A stretch of DNA of 64,000 nucleotides from Lysobacter silvisoli. GTDB lineage: Bacteria > Pseudomonadota > Gammaproteobacteria > Xanthomonadales > Xanthomonadaceae. Numbering within the stretch: position 1 is the stretch's first letter; every line of letters begins with the position of its first letter. Below are positions 58,301-64,000 of the stretch, one piece after another. The notes under the pieces are model-generated. The model saw only the letters and a list, made by a program, of their open reading frames with translations. It had not been told where the DNA came from and searched no databases. Made by a program: the position numbers and the translations under genes. The DNA lies in contig NZ_QTSU01000001.1 in the NCBI RefSeq assembly GCF_003382365.1, positions 1,736,001 through 1,800,000 on the forward strand, given 5' to 3'.

Positions 58301-58607
58301 CGAACTCCGAATGCGCCAGCGCCGAACCGCTGTCGAAGATGCCCAGGCGCACGCCGCGGCCGGTCAGCCCGCGCGCGTAGGCGTACTCGGCGCCGATCGC
58401 GCCCAGGCCCCAGTCGGCCTTGAACTCGTCGCTGCGCCAGCTCTCGGCATCGCCGATCACGCCGGTTTCCTGATAGGCCTGCGCGCTCGCCGCGGGCGCG
58501 AACGCGCCGCACAGCAAACCGGCGAGCACCGCCGTGGTCAGCGCGGAGCGCGCGTGGAGGCGGCCGTGGCCGCGGGACTTCCGTGTTGCCTGTGCATCGC
58601 CTTGCAT
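55323..58607 (-). CDS. S8 serine protease autotransporter
   Basis: 1094 residues. Long signal region (about 1-45, ending ASAQA), a subtilisin-type passenger with Asp92 in GIFDSGS, His168 in DHGTHVAG and Ser389 in GTSMASPHVTG, then a beta-helical stalk of GG-rich repeats (about 440-720) with the PATR-like TLGGTGTLGRTRVEGTIAPG, and a C-terminal autotransporter barrel (about 830-1094) ending in Phe (YSLQF). It should secrete a protease by the type Va route. Start at 58607 (AGGAG, 12 bases upstream) was chosen over ATGs at 58649 and 58742. It lies downstream of the fecI-fecR-TonB receptor genes on the same strand, but a 354-base gap suggests its own promoter. Confidence 0.92.
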   Translation of the reverse strand: MQGDAQATRKSRGHGRLHARSALTTAVLAGLLCGAFAPAASAQAYQETGVIGDAESWRSDEFKADWGLGAIGAEYAYARGLTGRGVRLGIFDSGSALAHSEFAGRDHRSLRLSDPNCAASATVSGADACFFSDGEIAQIEAYYLNDSVPPDLSFGGSGARLLLFYNDHGTHVAGTMVANRDGRGMHGVATGASLTASKLFFDRIYEYFVDDDGNIDRRVLTQGPGEAALNSLFDQMSAQGVRAINHSWGNGEEPTTPEGMDAEYAAYADYYRIFADAALRTGIINVWAAGNDYGNIAGAYATLPRFAPEVEKYWLSVVNLNRDGGLDGSSSICGLSKDWCVTAPGTDIRSTIVSAEMEGRVTPNAGGGYDLEIDPHQISYGYGDNTGTSMASPHVTGSLALLMERYPYLDNPQIRDILLTTATDLGEAGVDEVYGWGLIDLRKAIDGPGQLRVDTDVVMNQRAGGAKVWQGDAWDDWSNDISGSGKLTKSGIGWLRLSGGNSFAGASVREGRLELAGTNKLAGAVTVDGGDLLLTGELHSSPLQVNSGVARIEGGLHDLDFSVAGGWGLIASSGRLDNVAFAVNGGKVAFNGVQSGGSTVVGAGGTLGGTGTLGRTRVEGTIAPGNSIGTLTIDGDYTQVAGSTYLVELAAPSASDLLRVNGRAFLQGGTVRVSQGPGTYLLGQRYDILSATLGVDGRFAAIDHSAFSPFLKFDLGYGADKVTVDVVRGLAIASAANSYNQRQAAGAADALAANQGLPAPLTQLFPAQALDALDALSGELHASLRSVLVEDSRHVREAALARAQAGRGAFDADVDGEPGSAAWAQVLKRGGHLRADGNAGTVDYNGDATLLGYDYRFGNGWRIGALGGTGRGDAQLDARRSRGELRSRYLGVYVGQNWGGFGLRAGADYARHEIEAKRDVAFPGFVDRTRADYDGSTRQAYVEGGYRFATGIWEWEPYAQYAQLRVDSDRFQESGGAAALSGASAEQRLDLSTLGLRFNLNLRGEQQTEDWLSLRGGIGRRHVGGAETPQATVAWRNGGAFQVRGAPLAEDTTVLEAGLAARLGQNGLLELSYSGQLADEARDHALNARYSLQF

Positions 58608-58961
58608 CGTTGCCGTGAACTCCTGTCGAACGTGGACCGACCCGACCATCGCAACGCGATGGCGCCGTGGGGGTATGGGTAGGGGTTCGTCAGGATGCGC
58701 ACCGCTCCCCTGATCGCCGGTGGATGCGTGCCGTCGCTGCACGACCCCTGACTAAAACAACGCAGCGGCGCGCGCCCCCCCTACCCCACACGCGTGATGG
58801 CACAACAGACCTAACGTTGAATGTGGAGAAAAGATGCCACCGCAATGCGAAGGGCGACGAGGTTCTCCGGCCCCGGCTAGAGGCAGGAGCTAGCCCCCTT
58901 TTTCAAAGGGGGAAGCGAACAGCGAAAACAGAGACGGGGCCCAGCTGCGAAACGAATCCGC
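58608..58961. other. gap between autotransporter and TonB receptor
   Basis: No gene seen. It holds a single family A palindrome, TAGCCCCCTTTTTCAAAGGG, at 58891-58912, close to the receptor's 3' end, and a more AT-rich stretch at 58800-58850 that may include the autotransporter promoter on the minus strand. Confidence 0.5.
58889..58913. repeat. intergenic palindrome family A copy
   Basis: CCCCCTTTTTCAAAGGGGG (58894-58912) preceded by CTAG, the same core as at 4857-4885. Confidence 0.7.
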
Positions 58962-61829
58962 TCAGAAGCGGTAAGACGCGCTCAGCAGGTAATAGCGACC
59001 GCGCGGATCGTCGTAGGCGATGTCGTAGCCGCCCTTGAGCATGTCGTAGTTCACCGGCCGGCGATCGCCCAGGTCGTGCACGTTGAGCGAGAAGCGCCAG
59101 TGGGTGTCGCCGGTGTAAGCCAGGTTCAAGTCCACCGTGGCCGAGCCCGGATTGCTGCAGCGGCCGGCGGCGGCGTAGACCTTGGGGCAGTCCTCGTCGG
59201 GCCGGCCGATCTTGGACGGGCCCAGCGCGCGCATGCTCAACGTGGTCGCCCAGCGGCCGTAGGCCCATTCCAGCCCCGCCAGCGCGGTGCGGTCGGGGCC
59301 GTTGTAGCCGGCGTAATCCAGCGCCGGCGCATCGGGCGCATTGCGCCGCACCAGCCGATCCAGGTAGTTGCCGCTCAGTCGCAGCGAGAAGCGGCCGTAG
59401 CGCTGCGTCTGCAGGCGGTACTCGGCGTCGATCTCCCAGCCGCGCACGTCGGTGGTGCCGATGTTCTCGTAGTAGTCGTCGATGCCGACCAGCAGGCCGT
59501 TGCCGTCGTGCTTGAACGAGCGCTCGAACGCTTCGGGATCGTCCAGCGCGTTGACCTTGAGGATCTCGTTGCGGCGGCGGATGTCGAAGTAGTCCAGCGC
59601 CAGGCTGAAGCGCTCGTCCGGCGACCACACGAAGCCCAGGGTGCGGCTGCGCGAGGTTTCGGGCTTGAGCTGGTTGTTCTCGAACGCGCTGCGCGCCAGC
59701 ATGCAGACCTCCACCCCCGCCTCCACCTGCGCAGTGTTGCGGCAGGGGCCGGTGGTGTCGTCCTGGACCACGAACAGGCTGTTGCCGTCCACGTTGGGCC
59801 GGCGCAGTTCGAACAGCGAAGGCGCGCGGTAGCCGGAGGCCAGGGTGCCGCGGAAGGTCAGCGTGTCCAGCGCGTTCCACTTCAGTCCGAGCTTGGGCGA
59901 TACGCGGTGGTTGTAGCCCTGGCGGCGGTCGGCGCGCAGCGCGAATTCGCCCTGCAGGCGCTGCGCCAGCGGCGCGCTGAGTTCGGCGTAGAACGCGGCC
60001 TGATTGCGGCTCTGGTCCACGGCCACCTTGGGCGGGCTGAAGGCGAAGTCGTGGTCTTCCATCAGCGGGTCGGGCTGGTTCATCAGCGAGTCGCGGCTGA
60101 GCTCCAGTCCCGCGGCCACGCGCGTGCGCCCGGCCGGCAGCTCGAACCAGGGGCCGTGCACGCCCAGCGACAGCTGGTCCAGGCGCGCGCGGCCGCGCGC
60201 GGTGGCGCGCGGCGACAAACGGTCCAGCACCTCGCGCGCGTTGCCGCCGCTGTTGAAACGGTAGTCCAGGGTACCGGCGAGTTCGTAGAACTGGCTCAGG
60301 CTGACCAGGCCGTCGATGCGGTTGGTGACGTCGTTCTCGTGGTGGCCGACCGAGGCGCTCCACTCCCAATCGCCGCGGTAGGTCTTGGCGCCCAGGTTGA
60401 GATCGATCGTGCGCGCCTGGCTGCGCGTGCGGATCGGGCCGACGTCGTAGAACGCGTACTGCAGCGTGGTCGGCTCGCCGCCGGGCCAGAACGCATCGGG
60501 GTGGTCCGGAGGCAGGAACACGTTGGCGTAGAACGGCGCGCTTTGCAGTTGCTGGCTCACCTCGCCCAGGCGCAGGCTGGCATAGACCTCGCTGTCGGCA
60601 CCGATCGGCTGGCGCCAGTGGCCGTAGAACGAGCGCCGTTCGGCCTCGGGCTGCAGGCTGATCCACTTGGCGGTGTCCAGCGGGCAGTAGCCCTTCTGAT
60701 CGCGGCGCTGACGCGGACAGTACGCCCACAGCCGGGTGTTGTCGTCGCTCAGGTACCCCAGCTGGATACGCAGATCGCGCAAGCCGTCGCCGCTGCGGTC
60801 CATGGTGCGCCAGGAACGCTGCGAACCGTACAGCGCGTCCTGCTGGAAATAGTCGGCGCTCAGCAGCAGGTTGCCGCCGCGGCGCAGGTCGAAACCGCTG
60901 CCTACCGAAATGCGCCGCTGCTTGGCGTCGTTGCGGTCGGATATGCCCAGGCGCGCGGTCACTTCCGAGCCCTGCTGGTCCTTCTTCAGGATGATGTTGA
61001 CCACGCCGGCCATGGCGTCGGCGCCGTAAATGGCCGAGGCGCCGCCGCGGATGATCTCGATGCGCTCGACGATGCTCAGCGGAATGCCTTCCAGATCGGT
61101 CAGGCCGCCCAGTTCGGCCGAGATCAGGCCGTAGTTGGCGATGCGTTGGCCGTCGACCAGGAACAGGGTGCCGCGCGGACCCAGCGCGTTGAGGCTGGTG
61201 GTGGCCGCGGCGGCGAACAGCTGCTGGTAGGGCTGGCCGCCCTCGGCGGCCACGTCCACCGGATGGTGGCCGATCATGCCGGGCTGGAAGCGCAGCAGTT
61301 CGAACAGGGTCTGGTGGCCGCTGGCTTCGATGTCCTCGCGGCTGATCAGGGTCATCGGCGAGACCGACACCGATTCCAGGTCGCTGCGCGGGATATGGCT
61401 GCCGGTGACCTGGACCGTGCCCAGGTTGGTCGGCTCGGTGCTGCGCAGCGGCGGCGGCGCGGGGCGCGGGCGCGGCGCGGGCCGCGGCGGCTTGGCGATG
61501 GGCGGCGGCGCCGACTGCAGCACGAAGGTGTCGTCGTTGACCCGCATCGCGTTGAGGCCGCTGCCGCGCAGCAGCCGCTCCAGCGCCTGCGCCGGCGACA
61601 GCTCGCCACGCAGGCCGCCGCTGCGTTTGCCCAGCACCAGATTGGGCGCGTAGAGGATCTGCACGCGGCTTTGCGTGGCCAGCGCCTGCAGCGCATCGTC
61701 CAAGGGACCTGCGGGAATCGCGAAGCGGGTGACGGTGGGGGCGGCGGCCGCGCTCGCGACCGCGCCGGGCGCGCTCAGGCCCAGACAGAACGCACCCGAA
61801 ATGGCTAACGCGTACCTAACTCTGGCCAT
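58962..61829 (-). CDS. TonB-dependent receptor with N-terminal signalling (STN) domain
   Basis: 955 residues from the ATG at 61829. Signal peptide (to about 30), an STN domain at about 32-105 (FAIPAGPLDDALQALATQSR), a Pro/Arg-rich linker at about 108-132, the plug (VTGSHIPRSD, IEIIRGGASAIYGADAMAG) and a 22-strand barrel ending YYLLSASYRF. STN domains relay ligand binding to a FecR-type anti-sigma factor, and fecR and fecI genes lie directly upstream. The ligand is unknown (siderophore, carbohydrate or peptide). No good ribosome binding site decides between starts at 61829 and 61859. Confidence 0.92.
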   Translation of the reverse strand: MARVRYALAISGAFCLGLSAPGAVASAAAAPTVTRFAIPAGPLDDALQALATQSRVQILYAPNLVLGKRSGGLRGELSPAQALERLLRGSGLNAMRVNDDTFVLQSAPPPIAKPPRPAPRPRPAPPPLRSTEPTNLGTVQVTGSHIPRSDLESVSVSPMTLISREDIEASGHQTLFELLRFQPGMIGHHPVDVAAEGGQPYQQLFAAAATTSLNALGPRGTLFLVDGQRIANYGLISAELGGLTDLEGIPLSIVERIEIIRGGASAIYGADAMAGVVNIILKKDQQGSEVTARLGISDRNDAKQRRISVGSGFDLRRGGNLLLSADYFQQDALYGSQRSWRTMDRSGDGLRDLRIQLGYLSDDNTRLWAYCPRQRRDQKGYCPLDTAKWISLQPEAERRSFYGHWRQPIGADSEVYASLRLGEVSQQLQSAPFYANVFLPPDHPDAFWPGGEPTTLQYAFYDVGPIRTRSQARTIDLNLGAKTYRGDWEWSASVGHHENDVTNRIDGLVSLSQFYELAGTLDYRFNSGGNAREVLDRLSPRATARGRARLDQLSLGVHGPWFELPAGRTRVAAGLELSRDSLMNQPDPLMEDHDFAFSPPKVAVDQSRNQAAFYAELSAPLAQRLQGEFALRADRRQGYNHRVSPKLGLKWNALDTLTFRGTLASGYRAPSLFELRRPNVDGNSLFVVQDDTTGPCRNTAQVEAGVEVCMLARSAFENNQLKPETSRSRTLGFVWSPDERFSLALDYFDIRRRNEILKVNALDDPEAFERSFKHDGNGLLVGIDDYYENIGTTDVRGWEIDAEYRLQTQRYGRFSLRLSGNYLDRLVRRNAPDAPALDYAGYNGPDRTALAGLEWAYGRWATTLSMRALGPSKIGRPDEDCPKVYAAAGRCSNPGSATVDLNLAYTGDTHWRFSLNVHDLGDRRPVNYDMLKGGYDIAYDDPRGRYYLLSASYRF

Positions 61830-62003
61830 TGGCGCGGCGCGTCGATCCCCCGAACCCATCAACCATACGGAAGCCGGGGAGCCCCTGCAACGCGGCGCCA
61901 CTATTGGTTGCGATTCCACGGGCGACGATCGCGCCCATCGCAGTCGCGCCGACTGCAATCGCGCCGAAGGCGATTGCGCTGGCGAAGACCGCCCCGGCCG
62001 GCA

Positions 62004-63020
62004 CTAGCGGGTGGCGGCCTGCAGCACGATCTCGCGGTCGCCCACGCGCTGCGCCTGCAGCGACCAGCCGCGTTCCAGCGCCGCCAGCAGCGCCGCCTGG
62101 TCGTCGATATGGAACACGCCGCTGACCTTGAGCGCGCCCAGCTCCGGCTGGGCCAGGCGCAGGCGGGTGCGCGAGTAGCGGTTCATCTCGTCCAGCAGCT
62201 GGTCCAGGCGGCGGTTCTTGAACACCAGATCGCCCTGCGGCCAGGCCTGAGCCACGGCCAGGTCCAGCGGGCGCTTGTCGCCCAGGCCGCCGCCGGCGTC
62301 GATGCGCAGTTGCTCGCCCGGGGCCAGGGTGCTGCGGCGCAGGGGCGCCGCCTGGCCGCCGGTCTCGACCTCGACCACGCCCTCGATCAGGCCCACGTCC
62401 ACGGCGCTGCCGTCGCGGCTGACCTGGAAGGTGGTGCCGATGTCGCGGATGGTGCCGGCGCCGGCCTTGACCAGGAACGGCCGCGGCCCGCCGCTGCGGC
62501 CGGGATCGCCGCCCACGTCGAACTGGACCCGGCCCTGCGCCACCTCGACCACGCGGCGCTCGCCGTCGAAACGCGCGACCACCGCGCTATGAGTGTCCAA
62601 CAGCAAGGTGGTGCCGTCGGACAGGGCCACCGTGCGCTGCTCGCCGATGGCGGTGGCATACCGCTGCACCTCCGCCTGCGGAGCGGCGCGCAGCCAATAG
62701 ACCGTGCCCACGGCCAGCGCCAGGGTCGCGGCCAGGGCCGCGCCGGGCAGCAGCCAGCGCGAGGGCCGGCGCGCGCTGTCGCGCCGCGCCGAACGCGCCG
62801 CGGCGCGCAGCAGCTCGTCGTCGCCGAGCGCGGCGCACAGCTGGTGCAGGCGCTGCGCCTCGTCGAAATCCTGGGCATTGGCCGGCGACTGCCCGCGCCA
62901 GCGCTCGAACGCGGCGCGGTCGGCCGCGTCGCTGTCGGGGGCGTGCAGCCGGGCCACCCAGGCCTCGGCTTCGCCGTCGTCCATTTCGTACCGATTCGAA
63001 TTCGCGCTCGCCATCATCAT
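62004..63020 (-). CDS. FecR-family anti-sigma/sigma-regulating protein
   Basis: 338 residues. N-terminal DUF4880 cytoplasmic part (EAEAWVARLHAP... DFDEAQRLHQL), a single membrane helix at about 90-112 (WLLPGAALAATLALAVGTVYW), the periplasmic FecR domain (VQFDVGGDPG... FLVKAGAGTIRDIGTTFQV) and a C-terminal STN-like domain. It should receive the signal from the TonB receptor and release the sigma factor. The ATG at 63020 overlaps the sigma gene stop (ATGA); two further ATGs follow at once. Confidence 0.92.
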   Translation of the reverse strand: MMMASANSNRYEMDDGEAEAWVARLHAPDSDAADRAAFERWRGQSPANAQDFDEAQRLHQLCAALGDDELLRAAARSARRDSARRPSRWLLPGAALAATLALAVGTVYWLRAAPQAEVQRYATAIGEQRTVALSDGTTLLLDTHSAVVARFDGERRVVEVAQGRVQFDVGGDPGRSGGPRPFLVKAGAGTIRDIGTTFQVSRDGSAVDVGLIEGVVEVETGGQAAPLRRSTLAPGEQLRIDAGGGLGDKRPLDLAVAQAWPQGDLVFKNRRLDQLLDEMNRYSRTRLRLAQPELGALKVSGVFHIDDQAALLAALERGWSLQAQRVGDREIVLQAATR

Positions 63021-63616
63021 GCGCCACCTTCCGTGTCGGCGAGATTTTCCCTCAGGCGCAAGCGCAACAGCACCAGCGCGCGACCGATATGTTTCTCCAC
63101 GGCTTTGACGGATATCCCACAATGGCGAGATATCTCGGTGTAGCTCATGCCTTCGATGCGGTTGAGCAGGTAGACCTGGCGGCACTTGTCCGGCAGGCGC
63201 AGGATCGCTTCACGCACGCGCGCCAGCTCCTGTTGGTTGGCCACGCGCTGCTCGTGGGCGAGGTCCGCCGACGGCAGGCCGTGGAAATGCTGGTCGAAGC
63301 TCACGTGCGCGGCCGCGTGCTGGCTCTGCTGGCGGCGGCCGCGGTCGTTGAACTCGTTCATCGCGATCCGGTACATCAGCAGCTTGAGCTGGTCGGCCGG
63401 CTGGCCGCGGTAACGCATCAGCCGCACCAGGCTTTCCTGGGCGATGTCCTTGGCGTCTTCCTCGCTGGTGCGCTTGCACAGGAACCGCACCAGCGGCTCG
63501 CGGTGCTCGCGCACGAAGCGCTCGAAACCGTCGCCTTCGCTGGCGGCGGCCGGCGCGCGCAGGCCGGTCGGCGCCTCGGGCGCCTCGATCTGGGTCTGGG
63601 GCAAGGTCCAAGCCAT
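63017..63616 (-). CDS. FecI-like ECF sigma factor
   Basis: 199 residues. Region 2 is at about 45-100 (DAKDIAQESLVRLMRYRG) and region 4 at about 135-190 (LPDKCRQVYLLNRIEGMSYT, ISVKAVEKHIGRAL). The RIEGMSYTEI and VEKHIGRA pattern is that of the FecI group. It should direct transcription of the TonB receptor genes. A 35-residue N-terminal extension rich in Ala/Pro precedes region 2. Confidence 0.93.
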   Translation of the reverse strand: MAWTLPQTQIEAPEAPTGLRAPAAASEGDGFERFVREHREPLVRFLCKRTSEEDAKDIAQESLVRLMRYRGQPADQLKLLMYRIAMNEFNDRGRRQQSQHAAAHVSFDQHFHGLPSADLAHEQRVANQQELARVREAILRLPDKCRQVYLLNRIEGMSYTEISRHCGISVKAVEKHIGRALVLLRLRLRENLADTEGGA

Positions 63617-63906
63617 CGCTCAGATGGCTCCCATTGCGTTGGACATCGGCTGTGTCATCCCCCTGCTCCGGGCTGGCTGGAATCACTGGCTGGCGGGCCG
63701 CGGCCCCGATGGGCCTGGGCGGCAGGCCGGTCCCAGGCCCCGCGCTAGCTTTGTAACACGGATTTCGCTATGCCCAAGGCTGGCTCGCGACTTTGCCAAG
63801 GCTGGCGAACGCGACGGCCATCGCACTCCAGGGCCCGCCCCGGCTCGTGGAACCCGCCCGCCTCGGCTAGAATCCCAGAGTTTGCCCACGTAATCAGAGG
63901 TCGCCC
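63617..63906. promoter_or_regulatory. divergent region between fecI-like gene and pyrH
   Basis: 290 bases with no further gene. It must hold both promoters. AGAGG lies nine bases before the pyrH start. No promoter was fixed with confidence. Confidence 0.4.
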
Positions 63907-64000
63907 ATGTCCCAGCTCGCCTGTCGCCGTGTCCTGCTCAAGTTGTCCGGCGAGGCGCTGATGGGGGACGAGGACTACGGCATCGACCCCAAGGTGATCG
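63907..64000 (+). CDS. pyrH: uridylate kinase (5' end only)
   Basis: The first 31 codons read [20 protein letters not shown] and continue DEDYGIDP, the conserved N-terminus of bacterial UMP kinase, which makes UDP. The gene runs off the right edge. pyrH often follows tsf directly; here 9.9 kb intervenes. Confidence 0.93.
   Translation, partial: MSQLACRRVLLKLSGEALMGDEDYGIDPKVI

Overview
The window is a 64 kb piece of a GC-rich Gram-negative chromosome, most probably Lysobacter or a close relative in the Xanthomonadaceae. This rests on recalled resemblance, not a search: the protein sequences look like that family, there are two large secreted S8 proteases, a TonB receptor with its own sigma and anti-sigma pair, an OprP-type porin next to the pst genes, a glnD-dapD-arsC-like-dapE order, and several families of intergenic palindromes. 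No prophage, insertion sequence or CRISPR array was seen.

Layout, left to right. The window opens with the start of rplU on the minus strand, a YidB-like protein, a secreted subtilisin-type protease, an OmpA/BON-like lipoprotein, uvrA and a thioesterase. Next is an accessory block (8.5-13.6 kb): a LysR regulator divergent from two tandem double-NTF2-like proteins and a DUF885 hydrolase, then a periplasmic PCu(A)C copper chaperone. From 13.7 to 19.3 kb lie two crotonases, a sulfurtransferase/Nudix/DUF1289 operon, an FKBP-like protein with an eroded active site, and nth. From 19.5 to 27.4 kb is a phosphate-starvation locus: OprP-like porin, two PstS paralogues (one soluble, one lipoprotein), pstC, pstA, pstB and phoU. 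Pho boxes of the 7-4-7 form precede the porin and both pstS genes.

At 27.6-31.0 kb is a copper-related RiPP cluster of the Hvf/bufferin type: an ECF sigma factor, a precursor with eight EG(K/S)CG pentapeptides, a DUF692 multinuclear iron oxidase, its DUF2063 partner and a DoxX-like membrane protein. It is followed by rnt, an acetyltransferase, and a Gdx/SugE guanidinium exporter preceded by a clear guanidine-II (mini-ykkC) riboswitch. Then come rlmB, rnr, tRNA-Leu(CAG), parC, tpm and a small secreted protein.

At 40.2-42.2 kb is asnB. Its leader appears to be an uncommon amino-acid attenuator: a 38-residue leader peptide with six Asn codons in a seven-codon stretch, an antiterminator arm, and a GC-rich hairpin followed by five U residues ahead of asnB. 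A penicillin-acylase-family hydrolase is divergent. The minus-strand operon map-glnD-dapD-arsC-like-dapE follows, with 4-base start/stop overlaps at three of its four junctions. A metallo-beta-lactamase-fold protein and rpsB-tsf come next. About 9.9 kb then separates tsf from pyrH, which are often neighbours: an AIM24 protein, an S8 protease autotransporter, and a TonB receptor/FecR/FecI system.

The two observations most worth following are the asnB attenuator (41.9-42.2 kb) and the Hvf/bufferin cluster with its own sigma factor (27.6-31.0 kb). Well-supported secondary points are the guanidine-II riboswitch, the Pho-box set, four families of intergenic palindromes, and Lys/Ala-rich tails on several unrelated housekeeping proteins.
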